This document shows, piece after piece, positions 22,302 to 34,490 of a stretch of DNA of 64,000 bases. Location: the NCBI RefSeq assembly GCF_021869535.1, contig NW_026262581.1:74429955-74493954 (forward strand), written 5' to 3'. This DNA comes from Mytilus californianus. Lineage: Eukaryota; Mollusca; Bivalvia; Mytilida; Mytilidae. Position numbers and translations under genes: made by a program. The notes beneath the pieces were generated by a model, which worked only from the letters and a program-made list of their open reading frames with translations, did no database searches and had not been told where the DNA came from. Position 1 is the stretch's first letter. Every line of letters starts with the position of its first letter.

Positions 22302-25079
22302 TTTTTAAAAAAGAATAATAAAGTAATAACACCACACATAACTGTTTTGTCCAGGTTTTTATTATAAAAAGTGGTAAATTTAGAAAATGTTAGTATTGTC
22401 GCCTATGGCAGAATACATAGTACCGTTTTCCCTATACTAAAGATAGCAAGGGAAACCAAAATCAATCAGACTTTAGTTATATTACACTATTTTGAAGCTT
22501 TTGATTACTACATTTGATTCTTATCACCAAGAATAGAAATTTTTCAGTGAGACCAATACTGTGTTGATAAAAGTGCTGAGTCATTATAATAAGTCAAATT
22601 GATGGGTGCTGATATAAAACTTTATTCTAGGATTTCAATATTAACTATATTGTATAAAATGCACCAAACTCTAGTTCTTTTGTATTTGTTTTCGTCTTTT
22701 GTAATGATTAATTCAATTGGAAACACCAGAATTCAAGTCGCAACAAATATTTTTAACTGAAATATTTGCCATTTTTGCTGTGTAATTCCCTAAATGTATC
22801 ACTTTGGGTATTTCTCAAGACATAATCTATTAAAATGGGAAATTGTCTGGTTAAGTGTGTACTGTTTATGGAGTTAGGCAATATTTGGTCTTAATAGAAG
22901 CATTTTCAGTATTAAAATTGTCCAGCTAAGAAAAAAAGAGGCCCAATTGAGGCTTAATTTATATAGAATGTATACTCTCCTGAGTAAAGAATTGTTCACA
23001 TTCTTGGCAATTCATGCAGCAAATATTTCAATAGTGCTTCATTTTGAAGTTTCTATCTTTTATTAAATCAAGCATGTATGATTTTTCATTTTCTACTGCT
23101 TGAAAGGACTTTTGTTGGAAATGAATACTTCCAAGGGACATAATTCAGATTTTTTATAGATTAATACAGTCAACAAAGACAACTTTACAGCTGAGTATTT
23201 TGCATATTTAATGTTTTAAGTGTCTAATATCTTTGTTTTTGTCATCTCAAGACAAAATAAAGGATTTTATAGCAAGATCTGAAATTTTGAACCACAATAT
23301 GGCATATACTAAAGCATGGAATGGAGATTAGTATGAAAAATCTTGAATTTGTGGTTAGGTTGTAAATTTTGGATAAATTGAATACAAATTGAATGGAACT
23401 GTAATTCTTATCTGTTTAAATGGTACTGTTTATTATTTTTTTAAAATAAGATCAGATATGATTGGATACAGGTTGTTTATCAAGCCTTATCTGAAAGAAG
23501 TACAGAAAGAGGTAAACCAGCATGTAGGGGTGGAGACATAAAATGATCCATGTTTCTTTAAGTGATGGGGACATACAAGAATTTATTATAGCCAAGTTTT
23601 TCACAATAACCCAGTATTGCATTAATTGTGTAATATGAATTCTTTATATCTTTATGCCACAGTATACTGAAGATAGCAAGGGAAATCAAAATCAATCAGA
23701 CTTCAGTTATATTACACTATTTTGAAGTTTTTGATTACTACATTTGATTTTTATCACCAAGAATAGAAATGTTTCAGTGAGACCAATACTGTGTTGAGAA
23801 AAGTGCTGAGTCATCATAATAAGTCAAATTGATGGGTGCTGATATAAAACTTTATTCTAGGATTTCAATATTAACTATATTGTATAAAATGCACCAAACT
23901 CTAGTTCTTTTGTATTTGTTTTCACCCTTTGCAATGATTAATTCAATTGGAAACACCAGAATTCAAGTCACAACAAATATTTTTAACTGAAATATTTGCC
24001 TTTTTTGCTGTGTAATTCCCTAAATGTATCACTTGGGTATTTCTCAAGACATAATCTATTAAAATGGGAAATTGTCTGGTTAAGTTTGTACTGTTTATGG
24101 AGTTAGGCAATATTTGGTCTTAATAGAAGCATTTTCAGTGTTAAAATTGTCCAGTTAAGAAAAAAAGAGGCCCAATTGAGGCTTAATTTATATAGAATTT
24201 ATACTCTCCTGTGTAAAGAATTGTTTACATTCTTGGCAATTCATGCAGCAAATATTTCAATAGTGCTTCATTTTGAAGTTTCTATCTTTTATGATATCAA
24301 GCATATATAATTTTTCGTTTTCTACTGCTTGAAAGGACTTTTGTTGGAAATGAATACTCCCAAGGGACATAATTCAGCTTTTTCATAGATTAATACAGTC
24401 AACAAAGGCAACTTTACAGCTGAGTATTTTGCATATTTAATGTTTTAAGTGTCTAATATCTTTGTTTTTGTCATCTCAAGACAGAATAAAGAATTTTATA
24501 GCAAGTTCTGAAATTTTGAACCACACTATGGCATATACTAAAGCATGGAATGGAGAATAGTATGAAAAATCTTGAATTTGTGGTTAGGTTGTAAATTTTG
24601 AATAAATTGAATACAAATTGAATGGAACTGTCATTTTTATCTGTTTAAATTGTACTGTTTATTATTTTTTTAAAATAAGATCAGATATGATTGGATACAG
24701 GTAGTTTATTTAGCCTTATCTGAAAGAAGTACAGAAAGAGGTAAACCAGCATGTAGGGGAGGGGAATAAAATGATCCATGTTTCTTTAAGTGATAAGGAC
24801 ATACAAGAATTTATTATAGCCAAGGTTTTCACAATAACCCAGTATTGCATTAATGGTGTAATAAGAATTCTTTATATCTTTATTCCACAGTATAGGTAGG
24901 GAAAATAGTACTATTTTCCATGCATTAGGTTGGCCTTTTGTGTACCCATGGCAGGTGAAGGAAGTCAACTTAGGAGCGCTGTGATTGGATGTAAGGGTAC
25001 AATATATTTTTGCTGACACCCCAGTTCTATTGTTATACTTCATAGTTTCTATTTCTGAAACAAGTGTAAATTGAATAGA

Positions 25080-25193
25080 TCTATTGTTACGAATAACAAA
25101 GGATTTTGACCACAGGGTGTGACGAGCGGTGTTTCTGGAAACCCCTGCTTCTACATCCCTCAAACAAAGTCCATTGTTATTCGTAACAATAGA
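25080..25193. repeat. inverted repeat with 20-bp perfect arms
   Basis: The arm tctattgttacgaataacaa (25080-25099) returns exactly at 25174-25193 after a 74-base spacer. The same structure occurs at 37076-37189. Confidence 0.85.
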
Positions 25194-25280
25194 AATTGAT
25201 TATTTTTTAAATAGCATAAACATAAGAAATTACTAATAGTGTTCACTACAAATTGTTTCAAGATATTAAAAAACACTGTT

Positions 25281-25432
25281 CATAGGCGGATCGAGGGGGG
25301 GGGGCGCCCCCCCCCCTTTTGTGGGGAAAATTTGGTTGATTATATAGGGAATCACTGGAGCATGACTGGAGCGCCCCCTTTTAGGTCAGTTAGTGCCCCA
25401 CCCCCTTACAAAAAGTTCTGGATCCGCCACTG
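25281..25432 (+). mobile_element. MITE, second CAGTGGCGGATCC subtype
   Basis: It has a start like cataggcggatcg, a G run then a C run, an interior containing aatttggttgattatatagg, and the inverted end ggatccgccactg. Equivalent copies lie at 37277-37432 and 53376-53536. There is no coding content. Confidence 0.65.
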
Positions 25433-26069
25433 CATTATAGGAAATTCCAATAGCGAAAAAAAAAATTCAGCATCTATTTTGAATACAAAAATAATCCTTT
25501 AAATACTCCTTTGCTTGAAGGTAAATTTTTTTTTATCATTGTCATATGTCTCTATTCTAAAGCATCGGTCTTAAAAAAAAGGGGGGGATTCCAACTCCCG
25601 GGACACCCCCCCCCCCCCCCCCCCCCCCCCCAGCCTCCCCTGTTACCCATTAGCCGATCTGGGGGTAGGGGTTGAGCGGTTTAGACCCGACTTTGATTTA
25701 AAAGATCAATGCATTTGAATGGTTGGATCTCCCCCTTTTCTCTCGAGTTGGGAACCCCCAGCTGGATCTGTTTGCCCCCAAAAAGGAGTTTCTTAATATA
25801 AAATCTGTATCTTTGTATGTTGAGCGTGTCTGGTAGTCGGGTCACACCTATCCCTTAGTATGTCCGAATATGAATGTTTGTTTATTCTCGAGAAGAAGGG
25901 GTGGGGGTTATAAAATCGTAAGATATAAAATACAGTTATGATTACCTTTATTACACTGATACAGGTAAGAACTTTGGGTTATGATATTGCCTTTATCTTA
26001 AGTCTCTTCTACCAAATCCAACGCTTGTCATAAAATGTTGTCCGTCTTATACCCGTCCAAGTCTAGGTT

Positions 26070-26157
26070 AGTCTATGGAAAGGTATATACTATGAAATTT
26101 AGAGCGAGGGGCTTGCCCCGAGCTCTTAATTTCATAGTATATACCTTTTCATAGACT
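26070..26157. repeat. near-perfect fold-back, 30-bp arms
   Basis: Arms 26070-26099 and 26128-26157 match at 29 of 30 positions. The 28-base centre (gagcgaggggcttgccccga core) is itself a palindrome, so almost the whole 88 bp folds back. The second copy is at 38051-38138. Confidence 0.9.
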
Positions 26158-27256
26158 ATCCAATTTAGCACATATTTACAACTCGAGTAATCTTTTAATT
26201 GATCTATTGATAGTTTACTTTGGCTAACTACTTGTATCACAGGTGTTTGTAAAACGGAGCTCATTAACAAAGTTTTGTAAATCTACTCACTAGTATCATT
26301 GTCAAATATGTGATTTCAAAAGGCCCTTAACTCCAGAATGAAAAGATGGTAGCTGCTGGTGTAAGTATGTTTATTGATATAAAGCGGTGTTTTACTATAC
26401 ATGTTCTTCTTACATGGTAAGATGACCAAATAAATTGACCAAAAGCAGGCAATGATTAAATTGGAGTGGAAGACGTTTACATGTTTTGAAATCATTTTTT
26501 AATTTCACAGTAAAACTAAAGCTATAATAAATTTGAAACATATAGATAGTTTGTCCCCATAGATATTGTCTAGCAGATAGACATTAAAAAGCAACTACAA
26601 TAGATCAGAGATTATAGGTTTTGTGTTTTCTTTTTTATTATTTCAAAGTAAAAACTAAAAGATTTATCAGAATATGTTTATATATATATATATAGGTGGC
26701 ACATTATCTTCAGACATAATCACAGTTTTTCAATTCATGACATCGTCCTGAACATGCATGAAATATTTGTCACTGGACATTAAGCAACCAATAATCAATA
26801 AATCAATCAATTCATGACGAAATAGATCTCCTTCCTTAAGAAAGTTTAAAAAATTATCACCAAGTTACTTCAATTTCCCTTCACAAGGTTTCATAGTACA
26901 CACTTTTTTGTGTACAAAGTAATTACATGGATGATACATTATCATAATTTTAAGATATCGTTGTACTCTAATCAAGGTATAAAGAACCATATGTATTAAC
27001 CTTGATTTGAATGAAAGAAATTTGCAATTGTCAAAAACATTTTTTAGATCCAAAGATTTTAATAGTAGGATATTTAAAAATCAACGTGAAAACTAATTAC
27101 AAACTATTTCATTTAATTTGGAACACAGCATTTTATTTCAAAATAGCCAGTGGCAATTTTTGTTTTAAATATCTTGATTACGATACAATGAAATCTTACC
27201 CTTGTGGTCATTCATGCGTAGTTACTTTGTACACAGGAAAAGTATGTACTAGTATA

Positions 27257-27345
27257 TGTAAGAGAATGATAATCCCTTTCTTCATGAATAAGTACGAGCG
27301 TTAGCGAGTACATATCATGAAGTAAGGGATTATCATTCTCTTACA
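27257..27345. repeat. near-perfect fold-back, 31-bp arms
   Basis: Arms tgtaagagaatgataatccc... (27257-27287) and its return (27315-27345) differ at one position. The centre is a 27-base GC-richer loop containing tacgagcgttagcgagta. The second copy is at 39246-39334. Confidence 0.9.
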
Positions 27346-28672
27346 AACTTAGAATATTGTAAAGTGCTCAAGGCTCAAATGATCTATTCAAGAATTAGTT
27401 TCATTGTCAGTGCAATGTTTATAATTAATGCATGACTTCCTTTTTCGGCATGTCATTTATGGATAAGTTTTAGTGATGCGAGGACTTTCTTATCATTTGG
27501 GAAATATTTTTAAAAAAAATGCGTTATAGATATTAGGTGACACAACAGTAGAAAGAAAAGGTAGGGATTGTATGTTTCCTGATTGTGAGTATGAATGTAA
27601 ATTCTGTAATATTTTAGTGAGGAATTATTCTGTTTTATTTACAGTTTAAATCAATTAATACATTAGAGTTACAACTAAATTTTATTTCACAGCCAATAAT
27701 TTGGTCCGGCTTTTTACATCAAATACTGTTTCATTATGTCAGGGAAATGCTCAAAAATAATACCCTTAAAAGTTTTTAATATGTTTAAAATTTAATTCCT
27801 GTTTTTTTATCGGAATAATTGTATTGGAAATAACTATTCTCCCCAACCGCTGATCAAGTAATCAAAGTTTTGGAAAGCTAAAGATTTAGGTTATTTTTTA
27901 TCTGAAAGATTTTATTCCTTTTTTTTTTGCATTGCTTTGGTATTGTTTAATTTTATAGTAATTTGAAGTTATTAATATTTTCATAATAAAATTCACGGTA
28001 CCAATTTTACTGCACCAGTAAACTTCGACTTATTTCAGTTGAGATTTTTGTTTGTTTCACAATTCAACATTTAGTCAGTTTCAATCACAGTGTGATAAAT
28101 CCTTTCAATCTGATAAATGTGCTTCGGGGCAGTTGTAACTCATTTATAGAAACTCCTTGTTTTGAACTGTAAATAGACCAAAATAATAGGATAATCCCTT
28201 ACTAAGAACATGATTTACATTCATTCTTCACAATTAAGAGGCATCCAATTCTACAATTTCATTGGTCGAGAGTACTTTGCTATATTCTAATGAAAATTAG
28301 AAGGCAAATATAAGAAATTTGATTGGACGAGAAGTTGTAAGTATGTGCTAAATTGAAAACTGCATACAAGGAGCATGGTATATTTTTTTGGTTTGTAATA
28401 AAAATACACGAAACGGTCAAACTTGACCCGCTGATCCATATTAGCACATGGATTTAACGGGAATATGCAAAATAACTTTGACATTTGTTAAATATACTCA
28501 CATGTCAAAGTTTGAACAAAGATACCCTAAGAAAGGTAACTAGTAGGGTTTCATGTATTAAAAAAAATCGTATAAATCTTGGTTTGATATTGTCAATAAA
28601 TATGCTATCGGTTTTTTTTTCATTAAATAATCAATGTTAACAAATATAGGGTTTAGAATGGGGTGTAAGTTA

Positions 28673-28772
28673 GTTATACACCTCGGGATACGGCGTGTCT
28701 GGATAAGAAACCCCTCCGGCCTCCGGCCGACGGGGTTTCTTATCCAAACACACCTATCCCTCGGTGCATAAC
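28673..28772. repeat. fold-back, about 41-bp arms with few mismatches
   Basis: Left arm 28673-28714 and right arm 28732-28772 pair along ggataagaaacccc and the flanking bases. The loop is GC-rich (tccggcctccggccgac). The second copy is at 40673-40772, with a changed loop. Confidence 0.85.
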
Positions 28773-28777
28773 TATTA

Positions 28778-28800
28778 CGTGAACCCCTGAGGGGTTCACG
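28778..28800. repeat. 23-bp palindrome
   Basis: cgtgaacccc-tga-ggggttcacg is a palindrome apart from its centre, placed 5 bp after a larger fold-back. A similar palindrome (gcgtaaaccctcaggggttt...) is at 47428-47451. Confidence 0.8.
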
Positions 28801-30055
28801 CTTATAAATTGGCGAGTTTTGGAAGCTTCTATGGGCCATTCGATATCCTCTGAAACAAGATTCACGGAACTTCTCAAAAAGTTTCGAATATTTATACAGG
28901 TAGTTGTTTATATCTTGATACGGTCCCTCTATGGATAGGCTACCATGTGACATTGTTTATTGTTCAACAATCGAAGTTCATTAATTTTGTAGATCGGGAA
29001 ATTAAAAAAAATAAAGACTCGATTGCAATAAAAATCATTTATATGTTGCCACCTACTTGCCTCTTGGTAGAACATATGCGTTTTAATAATGCGACATAAT
29101 CAGAATTTTAATTTGATATCAAGTATAATGATAACGCAATTATATGATTCATGCTTTGAGACGGGCCCTGTGTGCGTTGTGTGTGAAGAATTTAATACAA
29201 CGTGCTATTGTGCATTGTGACAATAAATCTGGGAATAGTATACTAATATATTATGTCTCAGAATAAACTGATTATTTCTGAACGTTTAACCACGTGACAT
29301 TATTTACTTCAATCACAGCCTGGGCAAATGTCGGAAAGCAAGAAGAAAATTAACAAAACATATATCTGTTATAAATATATCTAAGGTCGGAAAGCATAAT
29401 TATACAATTGTATAATATGTCTCTGTTATAATTTAACAAAACAAAATTTCTGTCAAAATAATTTCATTAAAATACACTAACAGACCAAGAAAATATTCAT
29501 TAACATTATTAAGTTTAAACTGAAACTAAATTTGTCATTAATAGAATATAATGTATGATGTTATATTATGTCCGTGAATACATTTATGAAAATTATATGC
29601 AACATATTAGCACCAACTATCAGGGATTCGTACACATAAGTTAGTTAAATTTAAACTGAAGTGAATGAAAAAAATACTCCACAACGATTTTAAATCCTTG
29701 CATCTCACAACAAACGTATTTAATATTTTACAATAATCATTTAGTTACTACGTTAATTATTTAATTTCGTTTTAGTATATATGGTTTTATAAGTCTCTGC
29801 TTATATTTTGTATAGCAATATATTCATATCATGGAAAGTCAGACTTGAAGAAGAGATTGATTTAATAAATAAATTGTCCATTAGTAAATACTTGATGTTT
29901 GTTTTTATTAATATTATATTTTTAAATTTTCGGAAATGATTCATTAACAGAAATGTATGTTATTAAATTTTAATTCTTTTTGTTTTGTTTTTAATAGTTT
30001 AACCTCATAACATCTTAATCTTTTCAATATGGTGCGAGTTCGAAAATTGTGTATT

Positions 30056-30195
30056 CAGTGGCGGATCCGGAGGGGGGAGGGCGAGGGGGGGGGTCCGCGG
30101 GTTAAAACCCCGTTTTTTTTTACGATCAATGCTTTTGAATGGGGACAAATGGTTGGACCCCTCCCCTTTTTAAAATGGCTGGATCCGCCCCCTAG
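30056..30195 (+). mobile_element. CAGTGGCGGATCC MITE in X copy 2
   Basis: Equivalent of the element at 20111-20242, at the same position within X, with a longer G-rich interior. Confidence 0.6.
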
Positions 30196-31207
30196 TATTC
30201 ATTGTGTTGACCAGCTATCATACACCGTCTTGACTTATTTTCATTATATTACACCCTGTTCACACGACACATCATCGGTTTGCGTTTACACAAATTTCGG
30301 ATTAAATGGTCATGAATCCGGAGTCAAAACATTTGAGGTAGGTAGTTTGACATCCGAATTCAACTAGCCTAGAATGAATATACGTGATGACGCAAATGCG
30401 CATTGTAATCCAGAGTATCAGTGCGTATGCTTTCCACTTACTATTTCTTGCGCTGCACAAGAAAACCACATGTATGCATAGATATTAATTTCACTCGCGG
30501 ACTGTGAATTTTCGCATTTCTTATCTAAATTCAGGACACGGCAGTTAGAGCTGAACATGTGACGTTGAATCATGGTCGTCATAAGTTAAGGTATTCTGAC
30601 CTCTAGCTGTTTCTCTTTTCTTTTTCTTTTTTTTTTGAGTGACTGTCCTATTATAAACTTTGAAATTTTCAAAATACTAAGGATTTTTTTCCCAAGGAAT
30701 AAATAGATTACCTTAGATCAGGAACATATATATTGACGGGACTTGACACTACCTAATTGTAGCCGATTTTATCGTCGGGTCATAGTTAATAATTCATTTC
30801 ATCACAGAATGGTACAGAATTCAAACAGGGTAATAAAAAATGGCGCCGATTGCATTCCCAACTTCACAAACCATTATAAAACACTTCACATCAAATAAAT
30901 CAAACTTATTTTGGTCATTTTATATGACAAAATATATCTACTTTATGATAAAACTTATATTTATTTACGATTAGAATTATTTGGTTATTTTTTTTAGCAG
31001 TTCCAATAGTTTTTCAGTCAGACGCTACCAAAATCCTTAAATCTCGCGAAGTCTCGGGGACTCCGAGATTTTATCAATTTTATGCTGAAAAGCCTGTCAG
31101 ATTCATTTCCCGTTAGATATACTGTTCTCAGCTTAGATGTATTTGGCAAAACATTTGTTTCGAAACTTTGGGTCTTCAATACTCTTCAACTTTGTACTTT
31201 AATATTA

Positions 31208-31244
31208 TATGAGTCTTTGTAGACGAAATGCGCGTCTGGCGTAC
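31208..31244 (+). pseudogene. hammerhead remnant, 5' half deleted
   Basis: It retains atgagtctttgtagacgaaa and gcgcgtctggcgtac but lacks the upstream helix I strand and the first core bases present at 21186. The same deletion is seen at 43201-43236 and 49730-49765. Confidence 0.6.
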
Positions 31245-31313
31245 AACATTTTAATCTTGGTATCTATACATTTTTATATATCTACATAGGATACATATCT
31301 TTTTTTTTTAATA

Positions 31314-31915
31314 TTAAGGTAGATCATAAGTATATACTTTTTGAGATAGAATTTTCTTATACTTTGCCAAAAGGAAGATTTTACTATGCTTTTTTCAAAA
31401 ATATAATAAAAAGTATGGGTCACCGTGCTATTTTCCAAGCTATGAGTCGTTGAAAATTGCCTAAATTTGGTTAGATTGTTCATGAAAAAACACATTTGTG
31501 TGCATAAAAAAATTTCTATGAGATAGAATTTTGAAATAAATTGTAAGAAGATAGGTTTTATAATATGTTTTAAGAAAATAAAAAGAAAAAATGGTGTCAC
31601 CGAACTTGTTTTCTTGCAACAAGTAAAAATAAAAAAATTCCCTATCAGTCCAGTATATATTTTTTACTAAAAGAGTTATCTCCCCTTAAATGGCTTATTT
31701 GAAAAAAAAAATGATTCTAAAAACACAAAATTTGATATTTGTTTAGATATTTTTAATAATACAATAAATCACCAAGTTTTCTTTATATAAATAAACAATC
31801 TAACCATTAAATTGCAAATCTGTCTCCAAATTTGCACATTTGGGCAAATAACTAGACCATTTTTGTACTGAGATTTTACAGTCCAAGATGGCGGTATACC
31901 ATGAATCTACCTTAA
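31314..31915. mobile_element. 594-bp MITE with TTAA target duplication
   Basis: The insert 31318-31911 begins ggtagatcat and ends atgaatctacc (inverted ends) and is flanked by TTAA on both sides. The three other X copies have a single TTAA at the same site (21297-21300, 43304-43307, 50417-50420), so this is a clean insertion. TTAA targeting fits piggyBac-like elements, but the ends are not the classical ones. No transposase. Confidence 0.88.
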
Positions 31916-32250
31916 TTGGTTCTTTTGAGAGCATATTCAGGTATTTATAAATCTTCTTCAGGACTAAGTTTTCCCCATAGAATATTTGGATTGATTAAAG
32001 TAACTTCAGGAAATCCTTAAAATTTGAGATGAACATGTGACGTTGAATCATGGTCATCATAAGTTAAGGTATTCTGACCTCTAGCTGTTTCTCTTTTCTT
32101 TTTCTTTCTTTTTGTTGAGTGACTGTCCTATTATAAACATTGAAATTTTCAAAATACAAAGGATTTTTTTCCCAAGGAATAAATAGATTACCTTAAATCA
32201 GGAACATATATATTGACGGGACTTGACACTACCTAATTGTAGCCGATGTT

Positions 32251-32948
32251 TTAGGAATAAATGTAATAAACTAGTTTTAAACCCAAAAACTGATTATTTT
32301 TCAAAATTGTCAACCAAAATTATATCTGAAACTCATGGTGGCAAACAATATTGGAGTCTTATTAAATCTTTGATGAAATGTGACTCCAGTGACAGTCGCA
32401 ACATTCCCCCTTTACAGATAGACGATGATCTGATCTGTGACGATACAAAAAAGGCAAAAATATTTAATGATTATTTTTGTGGTCAATCAAATATTGATGA
32501 CTCTAACATACATCTGCCAGACATACCTGACACACGAACAGAGGGACTCGGTGATATGATAATATCTGAGAACGAGGTAGTAGACATTTTGAAGATTTTG
32601 GACGTATCAAAAGCATCGGGACCAGATCGAATAAGCCCACGACTTCTAAAAGAAGCATATGGAATTCTGAAATACCCTTTGTGCAGGTTATTTAACCTGT
32701 CTTTATCAGTTGGCAAGTTTCCTTCTGACTGGAAATGTGCTAATGTTACCCCTGTATTTAAGAAGGGCTCTCCAAGTGACTACAGAAACTATAGACCGAT
32801 CTCATTGATAAGCGTTATTGGAAAAGTCATGGAAAGATGTGTTTTTAAGCATATTCATAATTATCTACTTGCTAACCAGATAATTACACCCAACCAATCG
32901 GGTTTCACTCAAGGGGACTCAGCCATTAATCAATTGCTTAATATTACA
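32251..32948 (+). pseudogene. LINE reverse transcriptase, N-terminal half (unit 1 copy)
   Basis: It encodes the region before and at the start of the RT domain of a Jockey/CR1-like non-LTR retrotransposon: KASGPDRISPRLLKEAYG, PVFKKGSPSDYRNYRPISLI, GKVMERCVF and QSGFTQGDSAINQLL. It is 5'-truncated at the insertion point. After attaca at 32948 it is interrupted by the foreign element also seen in unit 2. The catalytic half was not included in this unit, so the copy is dead. Confidence 0.85.
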
Positions 32949-34490
32949 AACAAGTTGCTTTCTTTAAAAAAAGAAATGCAATCGTAACCCCAAATGCTTG
33001 TTTGGCATTAGATATAAGGTAATTGTTTAAAAAAAAAAGATTTATTGTTTTATATCATTTTTGTTATATAAGAATTAGAAACTGACAGTGACTGTTTACT
33101 TAAAGTAAATACTGTTCAATGTGGGGTGAAATATTCTTGTTAAAGGAATATTTTTTTTCTCTCCTCTCTCCCGGAAGACATCATGTTAAGTCACCCACTT
33201 GATGTTCCATTCTAAGATGCTGGTTTTTGTTTTTAAATTAGAGTTAGTTTTTAGGCTAAAGTTCAAATGCAAATGTGAAGAAATTTAATCAATTAATGAT
33301 TACATGTGTTTAAGAAATGCAATACGTGAACCTGTAAAATAGCCGTTTTTATTGGAATTTGAGATATGTTCATGGTTATTTGAACAATGGCTTGATATTG
33401 ATCATTATGAAGATCCTTACACCTGCTCTGCAAGGTTTTTTATGCTTAGGGTAGCAAGCATTGGCAATTTTAAGTTCTGTGCTTTGTGTATGCTCTTAAA
33501 AGTTTTAGATGACAAACCTTTTTTGTTAAAAACAAACACTTTTAAAACCTTTAACTCGCTTTGAAGATATTTTCCGGATGTCCCTTTTTATTTTGATGTT
33601 TTCTTATATTTTGAATTGTGGGTCATGAAAAAAGGCCTGCAAGTTTAATTGTAAATATATACAATTTGAATCGCACTGTATCCTCTTCACCTTGATGACC
33701 GAAATCAATTCATTAAAAAGATATTTATAGCCTAGACAAAACAGCTTACACCTTGTACTTATAAACAAACAAACAAAATTGAAAACATCAAAAAACTAAC
33801 ATGGTCAAACCTGAAATTACCACTGATCAGTATACCCATCACCTAAATATGAGTTTGTTTAAAGGTCACATTTATGAACTGTTGTAAGGTGTTCCTTTTT
33901 GTCGAGCCTTCGACTTTATTCGTAAAAGCGAGACAAAGCGATTCTACATTCCGTCGGTGTCGTCGGCGGTGGCGTCCACAAATATTCACTCTGTGGTTAA
34001 AGTTTTTGAAATTTTAATAACTTTCTTAAACTATTCTGGATTTGTACCAAACTTGGACAGAAGCTTGTTTATGATCATAAGATAGTACCCAAAAGTAAAT
34101 TTTGTAAGAATAAAATTCCATTTTTCCGTATTTTACTTATAAATGGACTTAGTTTTTTTCTGCTGGGAAACAATACATTCACTCTGTGGTTTAAGTTTTT
34201 AAAATTCTAATAACATTCTTAAACTATCCTGGATTTGTACCAAACTTGGACAGAAGCTTGTTTATGATCATAAGATAGTATCCAGAAGTAAATTTTGTAA
34301 AAATGAAATTCCATTTTTTCCGTATTTTACTTATAAATGGACTTAGTTTTCTGCTGGGATACAATACATTCACTTCGAGGTTAAAGTTTTTTTTAAATTT
34401 TGATAACTTTCTTATACTATCCTGGATTTGTACCAAACTTGGACAGAAGCTTGTTTATGATTAAAAGCTAGTATCTAGAAGGAAATTTTT
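32949..34490 (+). mobile_element. LINE-interrupting element, left part (unit 1)
   Basis: Same sequence as 44341-45679 in unit 2, ending at the duplication junction inside family C. A 70-codon open frame at 33352-33564 is broken by a stop in the unit 2 copy and is not conserved, so I do not call a gene. Confidence 0.7.
33900..34490 (+). mobile_element. family C element (truncated by duplication junction)
   Basis: It starts tgtcgagccttcgac with a cgtcggtgtcgtcggcgg microsatellite, then three ~190-bp cores (ttcactctgtggttaaag, ggatttgtaccaaacttgga). It is the same family as 45293-45943, but its right end was replaced by X sequence at 34491. Confidence 0.75.

Larger units (their letters stand above)
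19161..24999 (+). repeat. repeat X, copy 1 (about 5.8 kb)
   Basis: Homology to other copies starts at gtataatgataacgcaatta (19161, 29123, 41113) and ends after gattggatgtaagggta (24999, 36995, 52892). It contains a CAGTGGCGGATCC-ended MITE, a hammerhead motif and, at its right, a ~1.2-kb block present twice in tandem (about 22434-23660 and 23661-24900). No long ORF is seen. It may be a composite of older elements. Confidence 0.75.
25000..29122. repeat. spacer Q, copy 1, rich in hairpin elements
   Basis: Sequence between two X copies, repeated at 36996-41112. No gene is recognised. It contains a CAGTGGCGGATCC-type MITE, a 26-base C run at 25606-25631 (18 bases in the other copy), a short TA microsatellite near 26675 and four fold-back structures listed separately. 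Open frames here mostly run across palindromes. Confidence 0.6.
29123..32250 (+). repeat. repeat X, copy 2 (5' part, cut by LINE)
   Basis: It matches X copy 1 from gtataatgataacg through the hammerhead remnant, then restarts at gaacatgtgacgttgaatca (32034), which duplicates the segment from 30548. It stops where LINE sequence begins at 32251. The hammerhead has lost its 5' half. Confidence 0.75.
22493..34490 (+). repeat. 12-kb tandem segmental duplication, unit 1
   Basis: This stretch and 34491-45679 are close to identical by eye (about 1% difference). The junction at 34490 joins ggaaatttttt (inside the family C element) directly to tgaagcttttgattac (inside X). About 5 bp (ttttg) are shared between the two breakpoints. 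Unit 1 is longer by a 594-bp MITE and one extra ~190-bp family C monomer. Confidence 0.85.

Noticed and set aside
24786-25163. 125-codon minus-strand open frame
   Set aside because: It crosses the X/Q boundary and one arm of an inverted repeat, and is cut by a stop in the unit 2 copy (36782-36964 only), so it is not conserved coding sequence.
25606-25631. Poly-C run as a structured regulatory motif
   Set aside because: Its length differs between the tandem units (26 vs 18), as expected for slippage or sequencing error; no further support.
27011-27304. 97-codon plus-strand open frame, identical in unit 2 (39000-39293)
   Set aside because: Identity is explained by the recent duplication. It ends within a fold-back and shows no domain.
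28558-28953. 131-codon minus-strand open frame with RGSRNSYAPRDRC
   Set aside because: It runs through the fold-back at 28673-28772 and is only partly open in the duplicate; best read as chance.
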